A stretch of DNA of 64,000 nt from Sanderia malayensis. Lineage: Eukaryota > Cnidaria > Scyphozoa > Semaeostomeae > Pelagiidae. The notes below the pieces were generated by a model, which saw only the letters and a list, made by a program, of their open reading frames with translations, was not told the DNA's origin and did not search any database. The first letter of the stretch is position 1, and every line of letters starts with the position of its first letter. The position numbers and the translations under genes are program-made. Location of the stretch: NCBI GenBank assembly GCA_013076295.1, contig RQOL01000618.1:2728001-2792000 (forward strand), written 5' to 3'. Below, in pieces: positions 10,037 to 21,000 of the stretch.

Positions 10037-12229
10037 ATGGAGAGGCAAGAAGACTATTACGAGATTGAAATACTCGAATCAAAGAAAGTAGCTAGCGAAA
10101 ATTACCTTCCATTCCGTAACAATAATCATAATCGAAATTATGGAGGAGAAAACAAGCAACTAACGAACGGCACACAGGCTAAATATACATTTGAAGATGA
10201 TGACGATGACGGAATATTAATAATTGATTTGATTGATGAAGATAAATCATCACAAGAGGAAGATAAATCATCACAACAAGAAGAGAACTCATCTCATGAA
10301 GATGAAGTTTTGAAAATGACAAAGGGCGAAGACGATGATACCGATTCGTTTGTTAACATCGAGTTAGAAAGAAGCAAGCAGTTGGTGATGTATTTGTCAA
10401 AAAAGCCAAGGTTATACAATAAATGTGAAATTAAAGCAGTATCACATGCTGCATTATTCAATACTGCCATGTCTGAAAAGTATATGGTCTTTCTTAAACC
10501 ATGCCATAGAGTATTTGTAAAAAACACGGAAAATTGGTATTACAATTACTGCCATACGGTTTATTTCAGGCCTCAAAAGAACATGCTTGACCGTAAAATA
10601 ATTCATTATACTGAGAAAGTTGAAAACAGGGACCCCTTACTTGAAGGTTTACCAAATGACGAAAAAAAGAAGAATTTTTCAGGATATGAAATAGAATTGG
10701 TCGATGAATCTAGCTTAGTTTCATCATCTTCTTTTTCTTTGAATGAAGAATCGGGAGGAACGCTCAAGAGATCATACAGTATTGAATTCATTAATGAAGA
10801 TATATCATTAACAGCAGGTGATATATCGTCTCGCATTGAACATGGAGAAACACGTCATATCTATGATGATGATGATGATGATGAAAGTTCTGATGGTGAC
10901 TATGATGATTACAGCAGCGATGGCTCTTCGAAACAAGCAACATTAAAGCGATCATATAGCATTGAATTTCTTAATGAAAGTGTAAATGAAATGGAAGCAT
11001 TCTCATCAGAAGTCGTTTCCTACAAAATCAACAAAGGGGAGGGTGTTCTTGTCTATTCTGATTTGCAAATGCACGAGACACCAAAGAAGGAAGATGCATA
11101 TGATGATAATGATGATAACAATTATGGAGGACAAAATAATCTTAACAAATCATACAGCATCGAATTTCTTGATGAATGTCAAGATAAAAGATCACCATTT
11201 TCAGTTGAAACTATTTCAAATGATGTCGAAAAGGTGAATTGCAAACTTTATTATGTCGACACAGATTCTGCTGAAAAGAAAGTAAGAAGGCCGAATAATA
11301 AGCTGAAGACACTTCAAGTAAGCATACAAAATGACGACAATGAAGATGGTGATGTCAATCAAGAGCACAACAGTTCATACAATATAGAAATTCATGATGA
11401 AGATGATAATGAATACGAAGTTGAAGATTATGGCAATGAAGATGAAGGTGAGTGTGTGGAAGCTGTTGTCCATCAACAACAACAACAACCATTTGATTAC
11501 GGATTAACACGTGAAGTTGTTGATTCTGATATTAATGATGATGTTGATGATGAGCAAAATAAGCAGACTTACAATATCAAAATACTTGATGAAGAAGATG
11601 ATACGAGGCCATTATTTAAAGACAATCAAACAAGCACACCAACTAAGCCATCCTCGCAACCAAAAGGTGTCAAGAAGTCGCCATTACAGACGATTTCGAT
11701 TGCTTGGGAATTTCAGAAAAGGAATCTTGAGGAAGAAATAGAGAAAGGCGTGATAATCAATGATACAGATGACTATTTACTTTATGAAGAAGATGTATTT
11801 GATAAAGGAAGACACGATTCAGGTGATGGAAGATCAGATTTGTCACAAGGTAAGCTGAAAACAATACAAGTTGATATGGAAACACACCATAAAGCAAAAT
11901 TGTCGAAAAAATCGAATAAAAAAGAATTTCAGCTTGAATTCCAATCTGAACAAGAGAGGCGCAGGATGAGTCAATATAATGATTCATCACAAGAAAATAC
12001 ATCACGATTATCAAGTGATTCAAGTTGCCATAATTCAAGTAGGAAGACTGTGTCTGTTGACACAAATGCAGAAGAAGTTATTGAAGTAAGTGAGCCAACA
12101 TCACCATCACAGCCATTGTTAATGAAGCGAAAGTGGTACAGTGTGGAACATCTTAATGAAGATGATGGTGATAAATCAGTATTTGCTGAAGAAATTGCTG
12201 ATGATGGAAAATGGACTCTTAAAATTTAA
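10037..12229 (+). CDS. Acidic low-complexity protein with repeated SYSIEFLNE-like motif
   Basis: A single open coding exon of 730 residues. I chose ATG 10037 because TTTTTTAG, a good splice acceptor, ends at 10035; an in-frame ATG at 9968 would add 23 residues. No signal peptide or membrane segment is visible. The protein is rich in Asp, Glu and Ser (GAT runs near 10195 and 10862). It repeats an aromatic motif at about nine sites: YEIEILE (10055), YEIELVDE (10684), SYSIEFINE (10771), SYSIEFLNE (10953), SYSIEFLDE (11150), SYNIEIHDE (11373), TYNIKILDE (11566), FQLEFQSE (11928) and YSVEHLNE (12137). A second motif like LKTLQVSI recurs near 11302, 11680, 11854 and 12043. A less acidic patch at about 10393-10630 with Cys and WYY resembles one in the next gene. 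I recognise no known family; an intrinsically disordered intracellular protein is the best description. Confidence 0.8.
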   Translation: MERQEDYYEIEILESKKVASENYLPFRNNNHNRNYGGENKQLTNGTQAKYTFEDDDDDGILIIDLIDEDKSSQEEDKSSQQEENSSHEDEVLKMTKGEDDDTDSFVNIELERSKQLVMYLSKKPRLYNKCEIKAVSHAALFNTAMSEKYMVFLKPCHRVFVKNTENWYYNYCHTVYFRPQKNMLDRKIIHYTEKVENRDPLLEGLPNDEKKKNFSGYEIELVDESSLVSSSSFSLNEESGGTLKRSYSIEFINEDISLTAGDISSRIEHGETRHIYDDDDDDESSDGDYDDYSSDGSSKQATLKRSYSIEFLNESVNEMEAFSSEVVSYKINKGEGVLVYSDLQMHETPKKEDAYDDNDDNNYGGQNNLNKSYSIEFLDECQDKRSPFSVETISNDVEKVNCKLYYVDTDSAEKKVRRPNNKLKTLQVSIQNDDNEDGDVNQEHNSSYNIEIHDEDDNEYEVEDYGNEDEGECVEAVVHQQQQQPFDYGLTREVVDSDINDDVDDEQNKQTYNIKILDEEDDTRPLFKDNQTSTPTKPSSQPKGVKKSPLQTISIAWEFQKRNLEEEIEKGVIINDTDDYLLYEEDVFDKGRHDSGDGRSDLSQGKLKTIQVDMETHHKAKLSKKSNKKEFQLEFQSEQERRRMSQYNDSSQENTSRLSSDSSCHNSSRKTVSVDTNAEEVIEVSEPTSPSQPLLMKRKWYSVEHLNEDDGDKSVFAEEIADDGKWTLKI

Positions 12230-12445
12230 TTCGTGACATTTTATTTGATATTTGACATTATTAACTTGACGAGCAGCAAAGCAACGTTTGGTATAATTTT
12301 AAAAAATGCTAACTCATTTTATCCCCAATTTTTTTGTTTTTATATGCAGTATTATATGGCTTGTTTTTATTAAAGTTAAGATTATATTCATCGGACGCCT
12401 ACTTTTTTAAAATGGTGTGGAATTTTGTCCTTTTTACTGTACACG
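12230..12445 (+). other. 3' flank of the first acidic repeat gene
   Basis: Non-coding sequence after the stop codon. I see no perfect AATAAA close to the stop; the transcript end is undetermined. Confidence 0.3.
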
Positions 12446-12974
12446 TTTTTTATAAGAAAGCTGCTTTATAAGAAAGTAGGGCTCGGCTCGTAAACAGGGC
12501 CGGTTCCAGAAAATTTTCTTCGGGGGGTGTAAGCTCTTATGTACCGAGCAATTTAAAAAAACCGTACCACAAAACCATATAAACTTTCGTGACATAATTT
12601 TACCGACCAAAAATCGAAATTTACCGAGTAAATCGCTAAAACTCAATTCTTGGGGGGTGTCACACCCCCACACCCTCCCCCCCCCCCATGAAACCGGCCC
12701 TGCTCGTAAAAAAGTTAAGAAAGTTCAGTACTGGGTTTGTAAAACATAGGAAAGTTGAAAAATTTAAATTCTCGTGTTTTCAAAAGGAAATTACCCTGCC
12801 AGGCAAATGCGAATTTGGGTGCGAAAAGGAAACTCTAGTTTGGTGAACAAAAACGAAGCCTTCTCGCGCATGCAAATTATTCTGAGAAAGTCTCAAGGAC
12901 GTTTTAGCACTGAAATTCTAAAATAGCTGAGAAAGTTTGAGAGTTGGGCTGAAGAAATCCTTTCTTATAAAAAA
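12446..12974. mobile_element. Element with TTTTTTATAAGAAAG ends, host of a nested hAT-like MITE
   Basis: A 15-bp perfect inverted repeat TTTTTTATAAGAAAG lies at 12446-12460 and, inverted, at 12960-12974. No flanking duplication is evident. TTTCTTATAA-type ends recur at 14297-14450 and at the right end of the element at 42418-42787, suggesting a related group. The interior is non-coding. Confidence 0.5.
12495..12702. mobile_element. hAT-like MITE, 208 bp, with 8-bp target-site duplication
   Basis: The ends are CAGGGCCGGTTCCA and its near-perfect complement (13 of 14). The element is flanked on both sides by the 8-bp direct repeat CTCGTAAA (12487-12494 and 12703-12710). CAGGG-type termini with an 8-bp duplication are typical of the hAT superfamily. 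The interior has a GGGGGGTGT/CACACCCCC pair and no coding capacity. Confidence 0.88.
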
Positions 12975-14262
12975 AGTGCAACAATGTATACTGTGTGAAA
13001 AGTAGTGATATATCCTTTTTTCTATATTGTTTTTATCGGTCTTGTATAACTTCACGATCAATCTGTTTTTAATAATATCTTTTGTATTTGTCGTACATTT
13101 AATTGTTATAATAACAATGGCGTGGTTGTCTTTGTTGTGTCGTTTTGTTTATTTTGTTTCTATTCTTTGCCATTTAGTATTGCCTTTGCCTCTGAGCTGA
13201 CAATGTAAACAGTGTGCATATATTGTGAGGCATATTCATAAACAGCAAGGCGGAGATGGTTGAGTGATTTCGTTACAACTAACCATAGAAATGCTGAACA
13301 CTTTAAACCACAGGAGGAGCACCTATTATAATTGCTCAAAAGAAAGATATTTCAACATGGGCTGTGAGAGTCAAGCAGATTTTCCTGTCCACCGAGCTTC
13401 AGCAATGTTTATATAATCGTAAATTAAAATATTCAAGTCATCACAAGAATATGCTGCAAAGAATTATGTAAGTTTTCAATTTCTTGTTTACATATACAAA
13501 TTGCTTAGCTGTTCCTATGTATTTAGTGATTTGGAAGGTGGTCATTTTGATCACGTCGCTGGGAGCAATGTTACGATAGCTATTTTTATTTTGAATTTTA
13601 TCGACTGCTTTGACTTGCAAGTTGTGATTCGAATTCTGAAATGAAAATCACAAAATAACAAGGACATCAAAATACATGCTGCAAATTTTATAAGCTGAAC
13701 TTTTAAAATTTCAAACGCGACATGCTTGCGTTGCTTTTCGATACCACTTTTTAGTTTTGTCGATGAAAATAATACATTGCTAAATATTAATATCTTATTT
13801 GTTCACAAGCCGTCACTTTGGGGGTGTATCAAGATGATAAAACGAAATGTCTGACATAACATTGTACTTTTAACTGGAATTTTATACTCTTGTGGTTTCG
13901 AAAACTTCACAATTAAAACATTTTGAATAATAATTCTATTCGGATGCGATCAATTGACTTTCACTTGTTATTTTCAAATTCTCAGACGCTTGAGGATGTT
14001 AATCTAAGACGTGTTATTCTTTGTCCAACCTAAAGTAACTGGGCAACAATTGTCTTCATATTGTATTTCACAGCGAGCTTGTTTACTCCAACGGCCTTTG
14101 AAGTTTTGTACTGTGGTGAACCTGGAATGGACTCCATTGAAAGTCTAATTCAGTTAATGAAAAAGTTCATCTGTGGTTAATATTCATGACGAGTTACGCT
14201 CTGTTGATTGCTCATATTCGCCTTGGACTGGCTGTCAGCTTTCTCGAATCGTGAGTTGACTT
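12975..14262. other. Intergenic, nothing recognised
   Basis: AT-rich sequence between the two acidic repeat genes. No exon, RNA gene or clear repeat was identified on either strand. Confidence 0.4.
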
Positions 14263-14270
14263 TATATAAA
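14263..14270 (+). promoter_or_regulatory. Putative TATA box, giant acidic repeat gene
   Basis: TATATAAA followed by C, the same string as ahead of the neighbouring paralogue. A good acceptor (TTTTTATTGCAG ending at 15072) 11 bp before the ATG implies an upstream untranslated exon somewhere between here and 15072. Its donor was not located. Confidence 0.35.
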
Positions 14271-14296
14271 CGTGTTTGTTTGCTGATTTTCAAGTA

Positions 14297-14450
14297 TTTT
14301 ATAAGAAACCTAGCTCAAACCCTTCTGGTAAGAGTTTCTTAAATTTTCTATTGGTTTGTATTGTTAAGGAAAACAATAGAACAAAGGAATCTATTGTCAT
14401 TTAGCACAAATTCTACTAGTAAGTTTCTTATAACGTGGTTTCTTATAAAA
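14297..14450. repeat. Short inverted-repeat element with TTATAAGAAAC ends
   Basis: TTTTATAAGAAAC at 14297-14309 is inverted at 14438-14450, with a further GTTTCTTATAA at 14423-14433. It may be a small MITE or a solo end related to the element at 12446-12974. No target duplication was confirmed. Confidence 0.35.
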
Positions 14451-15083
14451 AACGTGTAAAGACTGGCTTTCATATAACGTATTTCAACGCACTTCATCGT
14501 AATTCAATGTCCACGATATTCACGACATGTGAAATCCGCAAAACGTATTTCATCTTAATTCATCGTAATTCATCCGAAAAAGGCCTTATACGATCACGTG
14601 TCTATGACCGCATGTGCCCTTTGGATATGGCGCGCAATTTTAAATTATTTGGTGGCAAATAACATGGCCCAAGAAAGCGGAAAATCACACCATGTCAGGT
14701 GCAAAAAATTTCATATAATTCATCGAATGTCAAAAATATATCCTGTCAAGAAATCAGAGCCGTGTGACAAACGTTTTTGAAAGCTCTATTTCAAGATTAT
14801 GTTGGAATTAACTATGCTAAAAGGGTAGAACATGTGTTTTTCATTAATCCCGTGGGGAAAGAAATTGTGAAAAATGTTGTAAAATATTGAACAACGTTTT
14901 CTTGAAGAGTCCCATAAATTTCTCCATTGCACAATGTTTTGATGCCGCATTTGTCTTCTGATCAGGTGGCTCTCATCTTTTTTTATATGATAGTATTGCT
15001 TATATATTTTCATTTGATGTGCTGAGGGCAAACAATATGGCTGTCATCTTTTTAGCGTGTATTTTTATTGCAGTTATTGAAAA
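14451..15083 (+). other. 5' untranslated intron and leader of the giant repeat gene
   Basis: Sequence up to the ATG at 15084. The acceptor ending at 15072 shows that a non-coding first exon is spliced to TTATTGAAAA before the ATG. No other feature was recognised; short open frames here lack conserved content. Confidence 0.35.
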
Positions 15084-18000
15084 ATGGATGGAAAAAGCAA
15101 AAGTCTTACACGATCTATACACGACCTTCATATTGAAATAAAAGAAGAAGACGGTGGATATAAAATCCGACCATCAAGTGATTGTACTTCGATTGAAGAT
15201 AGTTTCACCCATTCATCTTCACATGCTAAGTCAATTGAAGTTGGCTCAGAAGTGATTGGTGGTTCAGATGAATATTCACAACACGGTGCTTTTCATGATG
15301 ATGTTTTCAGGACTGATGAAAATTATTGCGAGGAGTCTGAATATATTGTAGTTGATTTGATAGAACAATCAAATGTGGATGAAGGTAACATAATTCAGGA
15401 TAAGGTTGTTAGTGGGCCTGTTTTGTTTTTCATTCAACATCAGCCTGTTAACAAATGGAAGTCAAGCTCTGTGGTTATATTTTTGACAAAGCAACGTGAA
15501 AGCAAATGCAAAAAATTACCAGTTATATGGAAACGTTTTTGCACTTTTAGCTGTTTGAACTTGCTCAGACCACCACGTTTAATTATTTGGAAGACATTGC
15601 ATTGGTATTATTTGTGTCCATTCGCTTTGTTTGTCAAAGCAGTGCCAAAGAATGTAATCATACAAGTGACAGAATATGAGAAATCGTATGCACCAGAAGA
15701 AGAATCATATACAATCTTCATTGATCAAAATGACAGCAAAGGAGGACTTCTCGTTGATGATATCGACCGTGATGATTTAAGTACAAGCTTTGAGAGATCT
15801 GAGAGTGGATACAGTATTTCATTTATTGATGAAAATAGCATGTCAGAAACACGAAAACTGACTCTATCTGCAGACTTTACACATTCGCACGAAGAAAGAC
15901 TTATAAATAAAAATATGCTTGCTGCTAACATCAACCCTGAAAATGAAGAGAAGGACAATGAAGATCGAAATGAAGAGGTGGATGAAGGACAATATAGAAC
16001 AAGTAATTCGTTAAGAAAAAGAGCCAAAGGCCGTGCAAATATTAATTTCAAAGAACAGACGAAGAAGGCACCAACGGGTTATCAACTGATATTTACAGAT
16101 GAGAAAAACCCGGCAGAAAAATCAAAATTAACATTGTCAAGTGATTTGACAGTTTCATATGAAGAAAGAGGTGATAGAAATTATAGCCATCTTATCACGG
16201 ATATAAACATAGATGATAGTGATGATGATTATTGCAGTATTGAAATTAGTCAAGATCATGGTGAAATTTTGATGAATAATTATAATACAAGCACACCACA
16301 GAAGAACAAAAACGTCACAAAAGAGAAGTCACATGAGATGAATGATAATTTTCAAATGCTTTTTGCTGCAAAAGGCGATCGAAAGGAAGCAGAAAGTTTA
16401 CCTATTCGTCAGATTATATGTTCTGAGGCAAATGAAGCAAGAAGAGTACTTGCAAATGGGGAGCCCACTACTTCAAGTAAAGATGAAAAGACACATGAAT
16501 TCCCGAGTTCTGAGCAAGCAACAACAAATGCTATGTCTGAAGAGAGTCGTGCGCGGTTTCATGAAAGATTTTTGAAAATATTAAGAGTTGACAATGAGAC
16601 TTCTATCGATAACTCAGATAGTGTGACGACCAATCAAGATGATACGAATGCAAAAAAGGACCTCGCTGGGTTAAACAGTATTACTCAAAAACAAGAGCTC
16701 AGTTGCCGACCAGCAGAGGAGGAAGAGAATGTCGATCTTGGACCCCTTTGGCTTCCACCAGTTGATTCTTTCAGCGTTGACGACGATAGCGACATAAAGA
16801 TCATTCAAACGCCCGGGGGTCTTAATAACATGGATACCAGAGAGACTGTGCCAGTTGAAGAAGGTGTTATTTCTGAAGCATATAGTGAAGGAAACACGGA
16901 AAATGAGATTGCACTGGAATCAATATTTCAAGATGAGAAAGAGGAAGATGACAATGAAGAGAATAGATCTTTGTCACCAACGAATGTACTCGAACCAACT
17001 AACATTGAACCAACTTTAGAGCAAGATACAGATGAATTTACCATGAGAACTCTTTGCATAGAATCAGTGCCACCGGAATTGGAGGAAGATGAACTCATTG
17101 ACCTCAAAAGAAATGATGAACCAAAGAAATTTACAATTATGAAACTAAAGGACGAAAAACCACCCAAGAATTTGGTTCGTACATTGTCAAACAAGGTTAA
17201 AGGAAGTATCAAAAATATATTCAGTAGCAGGGACAACCTGAATGAGGAAGATTTAAGTGATGATGAAAGGACTGCTGATGTTGAAAGCGTCAATCTGGGA
17301 CCACTTTCTCTTGCACCTATTGAGTACACTGAGATGGACAGCAAAGACAAGGTTTCTCTTGTGTACCATTTTGAAGATGACGCCAATGCCAGGGAAGCTA
17401 AGCCAATAGAAGAAAATGTTATTACTGAAGAACATGACGAAGGAGACACAGAGACTGAGGTTCAGCTAGACTCCATCTTTTGTGACGATGAACAGCCAGA
17501 TGAAAATCAAGACAGTGCTTTTTCACCACAATTTCATGAACTTGGTAAAAGTGAAAGTGAACCAACTACAGAGCAAGAGACAACTGAACTCTCAACAAGA
17601 ACTGTTCATAGACTGGTAATTCCAGAAAGGATTGCAGACGATGATGATTTATCAGATCTTAAAACGGGTGATGAGCCAATTGAATATACTCTCATGAATG
17701 TGAAAGATGAAGATCCTCCAAAGAAGCTGGTTCGTTCATTATCCAGAAAGGTTACAGGCAGCATCAAACGATTATTTGGCAGCAGAGATAACCTAGATGA
17801 AGAAGATTCCAGTCTGCTTGAAAATGACGAGGAGGAAGAGAATGTCGATCTTGGACCCCTTTGGATTCCACCAGTTGATTTTTTCAGCGTTGACGACGAT
17901 AGCGACATAAAGATCATTCCAACGCCCGGGGGTCTTAATATCATGGATACCAGAGAGACTGTGCCAGTTGAAGAAGGTGTTATTTCTGAAGCATATAGTG

Positions 18001-21000
18001 AAGGAAACACGGAAAATGAGATTGCACTAGAATCAATATTTCAAGATGAGAAAGAGGAAGATGACCATGAAGAGAATAGATTTTTGTCACCAACGAATGT
18101 ACTCGAATCAACGAACAGTGAACCAACGTTAGAGCAAGATACAGATGAATTTACCATGAGAACTCTTTGTATAGAATCAGTGCCACCGGAAATGGAGGAA
18201 GATGAACTCATTGACCTTAAAAGAAATGATGAACCAAAGAAATTTACAATTATGAAACTAAAGGACGAAAAACCACCCAAGAATTTAGTTCGTACATTGT
18301 CAAACAAGGTTAAAGGAAGTATCAAAAATATATTCAGTAGCAGGGACAACCTGAATGAGGAAGATTTAAGTGATGATGAAAGGACTGCTGATGTTGAAAG
18401 CGTCAATCTGGGACCACTTTCTCTTGCACCTATTGAGTACACTGAGATGGACAGCAAAGACAAGGTTTCTCTTGTGTACCATTTTGAAGATGACGACAAT
18501 GCCAGGGAAGCTAAGCCAATAGAAGAAAATGTTATTACTGAAGAACATGACGAAGGAGACACAGAGACTGAGGTTCAGCTAGACTCCATCTTTTGTGAGG
18601 ATGAACAGCCAGATGAAAATCAAGACAGTGCTTTTTCACCACAATTTCATGAACTTGATAAAAGTGAAAGTGAACCAACTACAGAGCAAGAGACAACTGA
18701 ACTTTCAACAAGAACTGTTCATAGACTGGTAATTCCAGAAAGGATTGCAGACGATGATGATTTATCAGATCTTAAAACGGGTGACGAGCCAATTGAATAT
18801 ACTGTCATGAATGTGAAAGATGAAGATCCTTCAAAGAATCTGGTTCGTTCATTATCCAGAAAGGTTACAGGCAGCATCAAACGATTATTTGGCAGCAGAG
18901 ATAACCTAGATGAAGAAGATTCCAGTCTGCTTGAAAATGACGAGGAGGAAGAGAATGTCGATCTTGGACCCCTTTGGCTTCCACCAGTTGATTCTTTCAG
19001 CGTTGACGACGATAGCGACATAAAGATCATTCAAGCGCCCGGGGGTCTTAATAACATGGATACCAGAGAGACTGTGCCAGTTGAAGAAGGTGCTATTTCT
19101 GAAGCATATAGTGAAGGAAACACGGAAAATGAGATTGCACTGGAATCAATATTTCAAGATGAGAAAGAGGAAGATGACAATGAAGAGAATAGATCTTTGT
19201 CACCAACGAATGTACTCGAACCAACTAACATTGAACCAACTTTAGAGCAAGATACAGATGAATTTACCATGAGAACTCTTTGCATAGAATCAGTGCCACC
19301 GGAATTGGAGGAAGATGAACTCATTGACCTTAAAAGAAATGATGAACCAAAGAAATTTACAATTATGAAACTAAAGGACGAAAAACCACCCAAGAATTTG
19401 GTTCGTACATTGTCAAACAAGGTTAAAGGAAGTATCAAAAATATATTCAGTAGCAGGGACAACCTGAATGAGGAAGATTTAAGTGATGATGAAAGGACTG
19501 CTGATGTTGAAAGCGTCAATCTGGGACCACTTTCTCTTGCACCTATTGAGTACACTGAGATGGACAGCAAAGACAAGGTTTCTCTTGTGTACCATTTTGA
19601 AGATGACGACAATGCCAGGGAAGCTAAGCCAATAGAAGAAAATGTTATTACTGAAGAACATGACGAAGGAGACACAGAGACTGAGGTTCAGCTAGACTCC
19701 ATCTTTTGTGACGATGAACAGCCAGATGAAAATCAAGACAGTGCTTTTTCACCACAATTTCATGAACTTGATAAAAGTGAAAGTGAACCAACTACAGAGC
19801 AAGAGACAACTGAACTTTCAACAAGAACTGTTCATAGACTGGTAATTCCAGAAAGGATTGCAGACGATGATGATTTATCAGATCTTAAAACGGGTGACGA
19901 GCCAATTGAATATACTGTCATGAATGTGAAAGATGAAGATCCTCCAAAGAATCTGGTTCGTTCATTATCCAGAAAGGTTACAGGCAGCATCAAACGATTA
20001 TTTGGCAGCAGAGATAACCTAGATGAAGAAGATTCCAGTCTGCTTGAAAATGACGAGGAGGAAGAGAATGTCGATCTTGGACCCCTTTGGCTTCCACCAG
20101 TTGATTCTTTCAGCGTTGACGACGATAGCGACATAAAGATCATTCAAGCGCCCGGGGGTCTTAATAACATGGATACCAGAGAGACTGTGCCAGTTGAAGA
20201 AGGTGTTATTTCTGAAGCATATAGTGAAGGAAACACGGAAAATGAGATTGCACTGGAATCAATATTTCAAGATGAGAAAGAGGAAGATGACAATGAAGAG
20301 AATAGATCTTTGTCACCAACGAGTGTACTCGAACCAACTAACATTGAACCAACTTTAGAGCAAGATACAGATGAATTTACCATGAGAACTCTTTGCATAG
20401 AATCAGTGCCACCGGAATTGGAGGAAGATGAACTCATTGACCTTAAAAGAAATGATGAACCAAAGAAATTTACAATTATGAAACTAAAGGACGAAAAACC
20501 ACCCAAGAATTTGGTTCGTACATTGTCAAACAAGGTTAAAGGAAGTATCAAAAATATATTCAGTAGCAGGGACAACCTGAATGAGGAAGATTTAAGTGAT
20601 GATGAAAGGACTGCTGATGTTGAAAGCGTCAATCTGGGACCACTTTCTCTTGCACCTATTGAGTACACTGAGATGGACAGCAAAGACAAGGTTTCTCTTG
20701 TGTACCATTTTGAAGATGACGCCAATGCCAGGGAAGCTAAGCCAATGGAAGAAAATGTTATTACTGAAGAACATGACGAAGGAGACACAGAGACTGAGGT
20801 TCAGCTAGACTCCATCTTTTGTGACGATGAACAGCCAGATGAAAATCAAGACAGTGCTTTTTCACCACAATTTCATGAACTTGATAAAAGTGAAAGTGAA
20901 CCAACTACAGAGCAAGAGACAACTGAACTCTCAACAAGAACTGTTCATAGACTGGTAATTCCAGAAAGGATTGCAGACGATGATGATTTATCAGATCTTA

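Noticed and set aside
12434..12673. 79-codon minus-strand open frame
   Set aside because: Lies across the nested hAT-like MITE and its host element; no conserved residues.
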